Shown here: piece after piece, positions 1 through 9,448 of the stretch | Layout of the letters: the number at the start of each line of letters is the position of its first letter | Numbering within the stretch: position 1 is the first letter of the stretch | Assembly: GCA_965214125.1 (NCBI GenBank) | Contig: CBDCBA010000032.1 | Span: 1-64,000, forward strand | Direction of reading: 5' to 3' | Source of the DNA: CBDCBA01 sp965214125 | GTDB lineage: Bacteria > Planctomycetota > Phycisphaerae > Tepidisphaerales > Tepidisphaeraceae | DNA: 64,000 nucleotides | Notes under the pieces: model-generated | What the model was told of the DNA's origin: nothing | The model's database searches: none | The model's input: only the letters and a program-made list of their open reading frames with translations | Program-made: the position numbers and the translations under genes

Positions 1-1907
1 CGAGGTCGAGGGCGACCTGTTGCAGCGGCTGGCCGTGCCCGGCGACCTGAACGGTGCTGATGCTGATCTGCGCCTGCACGTAGGCGTCGACGAGCTGCGG
101 CGTGGGGGCGACCGGGTCCATGTCGCTGATGATGATCACGTGCTTCTGGCGGGCGCTGGAGTCGAGCAGCCCGAGCGATTGGCCGTCGCCGTAGAGGGCG
201 AGGTTGAGCGCGTCGTTGAAGTCGGGCATGTCGCCCAGGACCATGTTCTTAATCGCCGCCGCCACCCGGCTGCCGTTGCCCTTCTCGGCCAGCGGGTAAT
301 CCCATTGGGCTCCGCCGGTGGAGAAGTCGTAGCTCAGCACGCCGATGTCGTCCTGGCGATTGAGCACCTCGACGGCCTTGAGCGCGCACTGCTCGGCCCA
401 GTAGTTGCCCTGGGCCATCTCCGTGCTGTGCATGACCAGCGCGAGGGCGCCCTTGGGGATCTGCCGCTTGCTCGGCACGTCCATGTCGACGGGCAGGATT
501 TCTTCGAGACGACTGCCCTGCCAGCCGCCGGCGCCGAGCGTGTCGGGCCCGCCGATCATCAGCAGCCCGCCGCCGGTGTCGTGGACGTACTGCGCCAGCG
601 CCACCTGCTGGGGCTCGCTGAGCCCGCCGGCGCCGCGCGGCACGTTGGCGAGGATGATCGCGTCGTACCCCTGCATCTCCACGATCGACGCCGGAAAGCC
701 GTCGAGGTCAACGCGCAACGCTTCGATGCCTTCGCTTGCCAAACGCTCCTGAAGGAAGCGGCCGTTGCCGGTCGGGCCGGTGTTGTCGACGTAGAGCACC
801 CGCCCCTTGCCGCGCACGAAGACGAAAGCCGCGGCCGGTGTTGTTCTCTAGGCGGGTGTCCCCCACGTTCCGCACGCCGCCCTGCCCGTCGGCGACGCGG
901 TCCGGGCTCGAAAATCGCCTCGAAGCGGCGCACCGTCACGTCCGCCCCGAGCGGGTCGACAATCACCAGCTCCTTGTTCCGCCCCGGCTCGAGCACCACG
1001 CGGACGGGTCGGGCTGAAGGCCCCCCCTGCGTCCGGGTCGAGGTCGAGCGGGCGGCCCTCCTGCTCGACGCGCAGCGTGCCGCCCGTCCGGACGGCGGCG
1101 GTGTTGTTCAAGATCACCTCGAGCGTGAACGGCTCCCCGACACGCTTGGTGCCCGGGGCGATGAACCGCTCGACGAACACCTCGTCGCCGGCCTCCCAGT
1201 CGAGGACCATCACGTCGATCGGGATGTTTCTCCTGCCGCGCCCGGTCGACGGCCTGGTCGAGATCGCCCTCGGTTTGATTGCCGTCCCAGATCAGCAGCA
1301 GGCGCTTACGGGCGTCGGGGCTGAAGGAGGCTCGGCCCAGTTCGATCGCGGCGCCGGGGTCGGTGCCGGGCGTGCGGTTGGAGAGCGCCTGCGCCGCCGC
1401 CTGCTGCGGGCGGTTGGCGGGCATCTGGTCGACGTAGGCCTCGGAGTCGAAGCTGATGATGCCCACGCGGTCGTCCGCCTCGCGCGCCGAGTCGCCGGCG
1501 GCAAAGAGCGAGCGCACGTACTCGTCGACCCGGCCGCGCACGGTTTCGCCCGTGGCCGGGTCGACCGCCGAGCGGGCGCTGTCGCTGACGTCGCGCAGGA
1601 TCAGCACCTCGACGAGCTTGTTCTCGCGCTCCGCCTGGAGCCCGGCGAGGATCAGCACGATCACCGCCAGCACGAGCAATCGCGCCCCCAGCGCCACCCA
1701 CCGCCGCACCGGCCCGAGGCCCGCCAGGCTGCGCAGGGCCAGGAGCGTGACGGGCACCGCCAGCGCCCCGAACAGCGCCGCGGCCTGCCAGAGACTCATG
1801 TATTCCAGGCGCAGCCCCGCCAGCGGCTGAAGGTTCGGCATCGGCATTGGCAACAGCATCCCAGGTCGATCATCCGCCGAAGCGGCCGAAGTTTCTAGTC
1901 GAAGCAA
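1..1907 (-). pseudogene. VWA / glutamine-amidotransferase-like membrane protein, frameshifted, 3' end outside window
   Basis: A membrane-anchored protein of the BatA/von Willebrand type. The N-terminus has two hydrophobic segments (about residues 41-63 and 72-90), then a VWA domain with a MIDAS motif DVSDS near residue 106. Further on come a beta-sandwich-like stretch, a class I glutamine-amidotransferase-like region (GYDAIILANVPRG, GGGLLMIGGPD) and a second VWA-like region (HVIIISDMDP), which runs off the window start. The reading frame changes four times between 1230 and 835. Removing one base from each of four short runs (TTT 1228-1230, GGG 1006-1008, CC 902-903, CC 835-836) restores a continuous protein, e.g. 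QENIPIDVMVLDW, EPDRVADG and ENNTAAAFVFVRG. The codons between the shifts look conserved, so sequencing error is likelier than decay. The start could be 1907, 1859 or 1799; none has a strong ribosome site. Confidence 0.75.
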
Positions 1908-1922
1908 GGATTGCGTTCCTCA

Positions 1923-2018
1923 GACCGTGGCATCGGCTTCCAGCCGATGGTCTGGCGTGAGCCCGCGCCCGAGGATCGAGCTGCGCCCGAACATCGGCTG
2001 GAAGCCGATGCCACGGTC
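1923..2018. repeat. REPIN-like inverted repeat
   Basis: Perfect 27-base arms at 1923-1949 and 1992-2018 with a 42-base spacer. Each arm contains its own palindrome, CATCGGCTTCCAGCCGATG. It lies between the VWA gene and the stop codon of the NHL gene, both on the minus strand, so it could also act as a transcript-end structure. It has the same architecture as about ten other elements in this window. Confidence 0.85.
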
Positions 2019-2021
2019 GGA

Positions 2022-4541
2022 TTAGAAGTCCACGATTTGCAACCGGTCGTTGCCGCTGTCGACGATGACCGTCTGATCCCTCTCCGAATCGAACGCCACC
2101 GCCCACGGGTAGCGCAACTGCCCCGCCGCCCCGCCGAAGCTGCCCCAGGTGGCCGTCACGAAGCCGGTATCGGCGTCGACGCGGCTCACGCGGTTGTTGC
2201 CGAACTCGGCGACGAGCAGGTTCCCCTCGCCGTCGACGTCCAGCCCGTAAGGAAATCGCACCGCGCCCTCGGCGGCGTTGCGGAGGAACACGCCGAAGTC
2301 GTCGTCTCTCAGGCTAAAGACGACCAAGCGGTGATTGGCCGCATCCGCGACCCACAGCTCGTCGTGCACCCTCGCCATCGACTGCGGCCGGCGGAACTGG
2401 CCGTGGTCCGTGCCGAAGCTGCCGATGACCCGCTCGGCCGTCATCGTTCCGTTGGGCCCGCGCCGCCAAAGCTGGATGCGATCGTTGTTCCCCGCCTCGC
2501 CCGCGCCGTACTCGCTGACGAGCACGCGGTTGTCATCCAACACGAGCACGTCCGTCGGCCAGACGAACTGGCCCGGATCCGTGCCGGTTTCGCCGAAGCG
2601 GAACAGCTCATCGCCGGTCGGGTCGAAGACGATGACCCGGCCGTAGTGCGTGTCGGGCACCCAGACGTTGCCCTCGCCGTCGACGCTCACGCCGACCGGG
2701 CGGCCGTAGACGTTCTCGGGCATCGCCCAGCCGAGCACGAACTCGCCGGTGGCCGCGTCGAACTTCTGAACGCGGGCGGTGCGGTCGATCACCCACAGCG
2801 CGTCCTCCGCCTTCGAATACGCGATCGCCCGCGGGTAAACGACCTGGCCCTCGCCGGTGCCGATCGAGGAGTAGGTGGCGACGGGTTGGGCGGGGGCGTC
2901 GCAGCCCGAAAGGATGAAGGCGGCGGAAAGGATGAAGGATGAAGGCAGAAGGATGAACCCGATCAGAAGAAGCCGCTTCGGGTTCATCCTTCTGCCTTCA
3001 TCCTTCATCCTTTTCCCGATCGTCCAGATCAGCGTCGCGATGATGGCCACGGCGGCGACGGTGAGGGCACCCAGCAGCGCCGACTGCGCCATCGCCGGGT
3101 AAGCGAGGGTGTGGACGTTGGTCATCATCGCGTTCACGAGCGTGTCGGGGTAGAGCAGGACGGCGGCGGCGGTCTCGCCGAAGGCTAGTGCGACCACGGC
3201 CACGCCCGCGGCGAGCAGGCCGGGCCAGAACGTCGGCCAGATCACCAGCCGGGCCGCCTGAAGCCTTGTCGCACCGTCGGCGGCGGCGAGTTCGCGCAGG
3301 CGTCGGCCCCGGCCGCTCCACGTCGCCGCCGCCGCCGCCAGCGGTAGCCACGCGAACAACGCCAGCGACGGCCACGCGAAGATCGGCAACCGGTTGTAGA
3401 TCAGGGCGTACACCCCATCCTGCGCCCACGCCAGAAGTTGCAGCGATGGCCGGTCGTTCAGCAGCCGCAGCAATCCCAGCGAGACCAACTGCCCGCCCAG
3501 TAAGAAAACGCCGACGCTCGCGACCAGTGCCCAGCGCGGCCGAACGATCAACCCCAGCGACGCCAGCGTGAACGCCGCCCCGCCCGCGAGGCAGGCGACG
3601 AGCATCGAGTTCTCCCATTGCAGCCGATACCCTTCAACCGCGTACGCCCACCACCGCTCCCCCGCCGTCTGCCACAACGCCGCCAGCGGAACCGCGACAG
3701 ACCCAAGGACTAACCCCCACGAAAACACCGTCCAAGGTAGCTGCGGGCCCACGGCCCGCAGTCGGGCCTGCCCATCGTCGTCCAGCTCCGCCGACTCGCG
3801 CCGCCACAGCCACCACGCGGCCATCGCGACGATCGCCAGCACCGCCATGACCGGCGCCCCGTTCGCCGCCGCGGCCGCCATGCGATCATCGACGCCGCCA
3901 AGGGCCAAGACGTAGGCGTCGCGGACGAGCACGCTCGAGGTGACGATGCCCGTCTGGTCGTACGCCGACACCTGCCGCCCCGCGAGCAGCAGCGCCCCGG
4001 CCCAGGCGGCGAGCGTCGGGGGGGCGAGCAGCCGCAACGTCATCCGTCGCCGTCCGCCGTCGAGGTCGGCCGCTTCCAGCAACGACGTCGGCAAACGGCG
4101 TAACGCGATTCCCCAAACCGCCGCCGGCACCGGCCAAACCTGGGCGGCCGTGGTCGTCACGGCGCGCACGCGATCGAGCGCGGTGTCGGGCGCGGGCATG
4201 CCGACCGTCAGCCGCCACGCCTCAGCGACGCCGTACGCCCAAGCCGCCTCGGGCGTCGCGAGGACCGCCAGCGCCAACGCGACCGCGATGGACAACCGCA
4301 CGCCGCCGCCGCGCCGCAACCACGCGGCCGGCCCCATTGCCAGCGGCAGCGCGAGCGTTGCGGCCGCACAGGCGAAGGCGAGCGTCGTCGCGTGGACCGA
4401 CCAGGCGTGACCCTCGCCCAGCAGCCGCCACGCGGCGGGCGTCGTCGCCAGCGCCAAGCCGATCGACACGAGCGGCGCCACGATCAGGATGGCCGCCAAC
4501 CACAATGCGGCGTTTGCGGCAAGGGTCGTTGGCGTCCGCAT
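2022..4541 (-). CDS. ABC transporter permease (ThiP/FbpB-like) joined in frame to an NHL-repeat lipoprotein
   Basis: One uninterrupted 839-codon frame holds two proteins. Residues 1 to about 510 are a two-lobed binding-protein-dependent ABC permease with many membrane segments and two EAA-type loops (LLEAADLDGG, LRELAAADGA), resembling ThiP or FbpB. No ATPase or binding protein is adjacent. Residues about 520-839 carry six NHL repeats (e.g. RPVGVSVDGEGNVWVPD, FPYGLDVDGEGNLLVAEF), as in a secreted six-bladed propeller. The junction at 3014-2909 is made of a dispersed inverted repeat. It encodes KRMKDEGRRMNP, then a hydrophobic stretch GFILLPSSFILS, and ends in a lipobox FILSGC. The NHL part may instead start on its own at ATG 3008 or 2987 as a lipoprotein; the permease would then lack its own stop. 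ATG 4541 was chosen because upstream sequence overlaps the divergent gene. Permease and NHL calls are firm; whether one or two proteins are made is open. Confidence 0.8.
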   Translation of the reverse strand: MRTPTTLAANAALWLAAILIVAPLVSIGLALATTPAAWRLLGEGHAWSVHATTLAFACAAATLALPLAMGPAAWLRRGGGVRLSIAVALALAVLATPEAAWAYGVAEAWRLTVGMPAPDTALDRVRAVTTTAAQVWPVPAAVWGIALRRLPTSLLEAADLDGGRRRMTLRLLAPPTLAAWAGALLLAGRQVSAYDQTGIVTSSVLVRDAYVLALGGVDDRMAAAAANGAPVMAVLAIVAMAAWWLWRRESAELDDDGQARLRAVGPQLPWTVFSWGLVLGSVAVPLAALWQTAGERWWAYAVEGYRLQWENSMLVACLAGGAAFTLASLGLIVRPRWALVASVGVFLLGGQLVSLGLLRLLNDRPSLQLLAWAQDGVYALIYNRLPIFAWPSLALFAWLPLAAAAATWSGRGRRLRELAAADGATRLQAARLVIWPTFWPGLLAAGVAVVALAFGETAAAVLLYPDTLVNAMMTNVHTLAYPAMAQSALLGALTVAAVAIIATLIWTIGKRMKDEGRRMNPKRLLLIGFILLPSSFILSAAFILSGCDAPAQPVATYSSIGTGEGQVVYPRAIAYSKAEDALWVIDRTARVQKFDAATGEFVLGWAMPENVYGRPVGVSVDGEGNVWVPDTHYGRVIVFDPTGDELFRFGETGTDPGQFVWPTDVLVLDDNRVLVSEYGAGEAGNNDRIQLWRRGPNGTMTAERVIGSFGTDHGQFRRPQSMARVHDELWVADAANHRLVVFSLRDDDFGVFLRNAAEGAVRFPYGLDVDGEGNLLVAEFGNNRVSRVDADTGFVTATWGSFGGAAGQLRYPWAVAFDSERDQTVIVDSGNDRLQIVDF
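2909..3014. repeat. AAGGATG-word inverted repeat at the permease/NHL junction
   Basis: Perfect 34-base arms at 2927-2960 and 2980-3013 with a 19-base spacer, plus a partial extra copy (AAAGGATGAAGG) at 2909-2920. The arms are built from the heptad-like word AAGGATG. The element is translated in full on the minus strand. One arm gives a charged peptide and the other a hydrophobic signal-like peptide. Confidence 0.9.
3736..3763. repeat. single REP-like arm inside the permease coding region
   Basis: A 28-base arm beginning GGTAGCTGCGGG with an inner perfect stem (CTGCGGGCC / GGCCCGCAG, loop CAC). It matches, with a few changes, the arms of the double element in the family 9 glycosyltransferase gene at 28039-28124. 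It falls in the linker between the two permease lobes, encoding RAVGPQLP. Confidence 0.75.
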
Positions 4542-4763
4542 GACTACACCGCCATCGTACGGGAGCGGCTTCGATCGGCCGTCTGCGGAGCACCGCGAGC
4601 AGCGTCTTGTGCGGGTCGGCCCGGCGTTTGGGTTTCGGCGCCGGGTTTTCGCCTGATACATTGGCCCCGCGACGCCGGCGGTCTCGCACGGTTCGACGTG
4701 GGCCGGCACGGCCCGCCACCTCCCCGCCATCTCCCCCGCCCGTTTCCTCGCAGGCCAATCCTT

Positions 4764-6305
<1,542 letters not shown>

Positions 6306-6398
6306 CCGGCCCCCGCGTCTCGATCATCCTGGTCCATCCCAACGCCCGCGGCCCCACCCGCGGGCGTGTCGCTGCGCGCCGCGAGACGATCAACGGGT

Positions 6399-6480
6399 GG
6401 TGGCACGGGTCGCGTCTGCGAGACCCGTGTCTGTTCGTCAGCAGCCCGATTCGGGTCTCGCCGACGCGACCCGTGCCACC
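6399..6480. repeat. REPIN-like inverted repeat
   Basis: Arms of 29 bases at 6399-6427 and 6452-6480 with one mismatch. Each arm begins GGTGGCACGGGTCGCG and contains an inner CGGGTC/GACCCG pairing. It lies between the convergent Sel1 gene and aldo/keto reductase gene, so it may also serve as a shared transcript end. A partial copy (TGGCACGGGTCGCG) occurs at 26610-26623. Confidence 0.85.
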
Positions 6481-6500
6481 TTGGGGTTCTCGAACGGCCC

Positions 6501-7412
6501 CTAGCTCCCGCTCACGCTCTCGGCGTTGCCGAACAGGGCGCTGAGGCGCGAGAGGACGTCCGGCGGCAGCGGGCCGGCATTGAGGGAGGCGACGTTCTGC
6601 CGCAAATGCTCAGCGCTGCCGGTGCCGAAGAGCACGCAATCGACGCCCGGCTCGTGGCGGCAAAAGCGGTAGCCGGCCTGCGTGATGGCTGCGCCGTCAC
6701 CGAGGAAGTCGAGCGCGTCAGCGGGTTGGCCCATCTCCGCGAGGGCTGCGGCGCGACGCTCGGGATCGGTCAACGCCCGGCGGACCGCGAACATGCCCAG
6801 CGTCCCGATGCCGCGCTCAAATGTGCGCGGAAACACGTGCCGCCGCGCCGACGGGTTGAGCAGGTTGAAACCGACCATCGCCACCTCGAACACGTCGGAC
6901 CACGCCTCGGTGCGGAGCAGGCGGCGGAACATCGCGTGGGCCGGTTCGCTCTCGAAGCGCTCGCTGATCGCCAGGTGCCGCACTTTGCCGGCCCGCTTCG
7001 CGTCGAGCAGGGCCGGGACGATCTGGTCCATCACGTGCGGCAATTCGTCGGCGGCGACGCCGTGGACGTGGTAGAGGTCGAGGTGGTCCAGCCCGGTCAT
7101 CGCCAGGCTTGCGTCGATGCCGGCGGCGTAGTCGGCGCGGCCGCGATCGCCGGCACCCAGCTTCGAACTGACCACGAGCTTGTCGCGCCGCCCGCTCTCG
7201 CGCACGGCCCGGCCGACGACTGCCTCGGTGCCGTAGCCGCTGGCCGTGTCGATCAGCGTGACGCCCAAATCGATCGCCGTGCGCACCAGGCGGACGGCGT
7301 CGGCGTCGGTGTTGCCGTATCCCTCGCGCAAGCCCAGCCGGCTCGGCCCGCCACACCCGAGGCCGGCGACGCTGACGACGAGGCCGGTCTTGCCCAGGGG
7401 CGTGGTCTGCAT
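6501..7412 (-). CDS. Aldo/keto reductase
   Basis: A 303-residue NAD(P)H-dependent TIM-barrel oxidoreductase of the D-threo-aldose/L-fucose dehydrogenase branch. The N-terminus MQTTPLGKTGLVVSVAGLG is typical. The catalytic tetrad can be placed: Asp and Tyr in DTASGYG, Lys in VVSSKLG, and His in LYHVHG. The length is normal for the family. ATG 7412 was chosen because homology begins there; codons upstream are GC-rich and unlike protein. It stands alone between the Sel1 gene and the DUF2382 operon. The substrate cannot be read from sequence. Confidence 0.85.
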   Translation of the reverse strand: MQTTPLGKTGLVVSVAGLGCGGPSRLGLREGYGNTDADAVRLVRTAIDLGVTLIDTASGYGTEAVVGRAVRESGRRDKLVVSSKLGAGDRGRADYAAGIDASLAMTGLDHLDLYHVHGVAADELPHVMDQIVPALLDAKRAGKVRHLAISERFESEPAHAMFRRLLRTEAWSDVFEVAMVGFNLLNPSARRHVFPRTFERGIGTLGMFAVRRALTDPERRAAALAEMGQPADALDFLGDGAAITQAGYRFCRHEPGVDCVLFGTGSAEHLRQNVASLNAGPLPPDVLSRLSALFGNAESVSGS

Positions 7413-7488
7413 GGCAGACAGTATCACGCCCGCCCCGCGCGGCGGCGCGGGGCGGGCGTGTGACGCGATCGACTGCGACTGAAACCGG

Positions 7489-8289
7489 CTACCGCTTGCG
7501 CTCGTGGCCGCCTTCGACCTTCTCGACCTCGATCTCGCGCTTCTTGGCGGTGTCGCTGACAGTTTGGGTCTTCTCCTCAACCGTCTTGCCAACGCGCACC
7601 TCGCCGGTGACGCGGGCCTCCTTCGAGACGACGGCCTCCTCGTCGGTTTCGGTGAGCGTGACCTCCCCCTCCTGGAAGGCCTTCAGGTCGTCGGCGGTGG
7701 CGGCGCGGTCGACGTTCTTGCGGTCGACGTGGATCGTCTCGTCGCGCAGCGTGACGTTCTTCTCCACGGGCACCTGGGTCTCGCGGGCGAAGATGCGCAC
7801 GCCGCCACGCTGGACCTTCTGCTTGCCGATGTGAACCTGTTCCTCGATTTCCGGCAGGACCTTGTCGGCGTGGGACTCGTCGTAGTCGTGCGACTGGTAC
7901 TTCTGCCGCTCGGCGGTGGCCTCCTCATCGGAGTAGGGCTTGGCATTTGTGTCGTAGCGGTCGTAGCCGGACTTCTTGTAGTAGTCGGCACGTCGCGTGA
8001 TGTCGACAGCGCCATGGTTGCGCATGAGCTCGACGGCCGCCGCGTAGTGCTGGTCGTCGGTGAAGACGGTGACAAGATGCCCGCCGCGCCGCACGCCCTC
8101 AGCGTAGAAGTGGCTGTGGGTGTCGGGCACGCCGTGACGTTCGAGGTAGGCGGTCATGCCCGACAGGTCGTCGCGGCCGCGCAGGTTGATGTCGCTGAAG
8201 TTGGCCTTGTGCAGGCCGCGGACGACCTTCTCGGCCTCGGGCTTGTCGTCGAAGAGGCCGACGACGAAACGATCGTGATTGGTTGCCAT
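7489..8289 (-). CDS. DUF2382 (YsnF/AvaK-type) stress protein with N-terminal YflT-like domain
   Basis: A 266-residue soluble, strongly charged protein. Residues 8 to about 85 resemble the YflT/general-stress alpha-beta module (FVVGLFDDKPEAEKVVRGL, GGHLVTVFTDD). Residues about 145-262 are a DUF2382 domain (LPEIEEQVHIGKQKVQRGGVRIFA, PVEKNVTLRDETIHVDRK). Family members are induced by heat, salt or desiccation; the biochemical role is unknown. It is the last gene of a minus-strand run 9305-7489, so all three genes may share a promoter upstream of 9305. Confidence 0.8.
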   Translation of the reverse strand: MATNHDRFVVGLFDDKPEAEKVVRGLHKANFSDINLRGRDDLSGMTAYLERHGVPDTHSHFYAEGVRRGGHLVTVFTDDQHYAAAVELMRNHGAVDITRRADYYKKSGYDRYDTNAKPYSDEEATAERQKYQSHDYDESHADKVLPEIEEQVHIGKQKVQRGGVRIFARETQVPVEKNVTLRDETIHVDRKNVDRAATADDLKAFQEGEVTLTETDEEAVVSKEARVTGEVRVGKTVEEKTQTVSDTAKKREIEVEKVEGGHERKR

Positions 8290-8355
8290 GGGAGTGGGTG
8301 CTTTCGGGTTGCAGTGTGATGAAAAAGTTGGGCCGGTCGCGGGGCGACCGGTGAT

Positions 8356-9003
8356 TCAGTTGGGGTCGAGGCGCTCGACTTGGGCGTCCTCGCGACGGAC
8401 CGTCACGGTCTCGCGGTGGACGTGCCGCCCCTGGACGCGGCGGATGTGCAGTTCTTCGCGGACGACCAGGCGCGTCTCGACGACTACGACCTCCTCCAGC
8501 AGCGGGACGATCCACACGTCTCCCTCCTGGCGGGCCTGGGGCGGGTTGTCCGCGTCATCGACAAAGGCGTTGCACTCGACACGCTCGACCTCGACCTCCT
8601 CGCGCAGCAGGTCTTCGGCGACCTCCTGTTCCTCGGAGGTGACGACCTTGCGGACGCGCACGCGCCCCTGCTCGACGGCTCGCTTGGCGACGTGGACGCG
8701 CTCCTCGATGATGGGGATAACACGCTCTTCGCCGACAGTTTGGGCCGATTGAGCGTCAGCGGTGGCGTCGGCGGTGGCCGCGTTGATGTCGTCGGGTGAC
8801 AGCGTGGCGTGGAAGCCGTCGCTGCCGCGGCGGAGCAGACGCACCGGCAACAGCAGCCGACGGCCATCAGCGAGGCGGGCGATCACGCGGTCGCCGTCGC
8901 CGAGCACCTGCTCGACCTCGGCGCGCAGGCCCCGCTCGCCGTGGATCGCGTCCCCCGGCCGTGGACCGGCGCCGGCGGAAGGTTGGGCGGCTGGCGCACT
9001 CAT
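8356..9003 (-). CDS. DUF2382 domain protein
   Basis: A 215-residue protein. The first half is a PRC-barrel-like segment (GDRVIARLADGRRLLLPVRLL) and the second a DUF2382 domain (IPIIEERVHVAKRAVEQGRVRV, EVEVERVECNAFV). It is a paralogue of the next gene downstream but diverged, and lacks the YflT-like N-terminus. Its ATG overlaps the stop of the upstream small membrane gene as ATGA, pointing to translational coupling. A GAGGCG site sits just before the start. Confidence 0.8.
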   Translation of the reverse strand: MSAPAAQPSAGAGPRPGDAIHGERGLRAEVEQVLGDGDRVIARLADGRRLLLPVRLLRRGSDGFHATLSPDDINAATADATADAQSAQTVGEERVIPIIEERVHVAKRAVEQGRVRVRKVVTSEEQEVAEDLLREEVEVERVECNAFVDDADNPPQARQEGDVWIVPLLEEVVVVETRLVVREELHIRRVQGRHVHRETVTVRREDAQVERLDPN

Positions 9004-9305
9004 TCGGTCGCCTCGCCGGGCGGGGTAAAGCCTTCGTCGGTGTCGATGTCGCCCGGGTCGTCTTCACCAAGGTTGTCGGCGTCGTCGTCGTAGGGCTGGG
9101 TGATGGTCTGGTCATCGTCGTCCACGTCGACGCCGTTGTCGTCGTCGCCGCCGAACGCCCCGAAGAGCCACAGCAGCAGCAGAACGACGGCCAGCAGCGC
9201 CAGCAGGCCCAGCAGCCAGGGCAGCAGCGAGGAGCCGCCGCCATGCTTGGGGTCCTTGTACGCGCCGACGGCTTCGGCGCCGTCTCCTCGGTTGGCATTA
9301 CTCAT
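9000..9305 (-). CDS. Small single-span membrane protein with acidic tail
   Basis: A 101-residue protein of unknown function. A short polar N-terminus precedes one long hydrophobic helix (residues about 27-48, LLPWLLGLLALLAVVLLLLW). An extremely acidic tail rich in Asp follows. The ATG at 9305 has an AGGA site eight bases upstream; an extension to 9452 is open but has no such site. It is first in the DUF2382 operon, so a role in envelope stress is a reasonable guess. Confidence 0.65.
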   Translation of the reverse strand: MSNANRGDGAEAVGAYKDPKHGGGSSLLPWLLGLLALLAVVLLLLWLFGAFGGDDDNGVDVDDDDQTITQPYDDDADNLGEDDPGDIDTDEGFTPPGEATE

Positions 9306-9448
9306 GTGGTTGTCCTGTGTAAAGGCGATTGGAAAGGCCGCTTCAATGTTGAAGTGGCGGGACCGTTCGCCCTGCAAGGACAGGACCAACCCTGCCAACC
9401 GTCCGATTTGTTCAGTCTCGACCGAATGCCCGGCCGGGGGATGCCCCG

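Noticed and set aside
1077..1898. Long plus-strand open frames opposite the VWA gene (also 20-1324)
   Set aside because: Arg/Ala/Gly-rich translations with no motif; the opposite strand carries recognisable domains. These are antisense frames of a high-GC gene.
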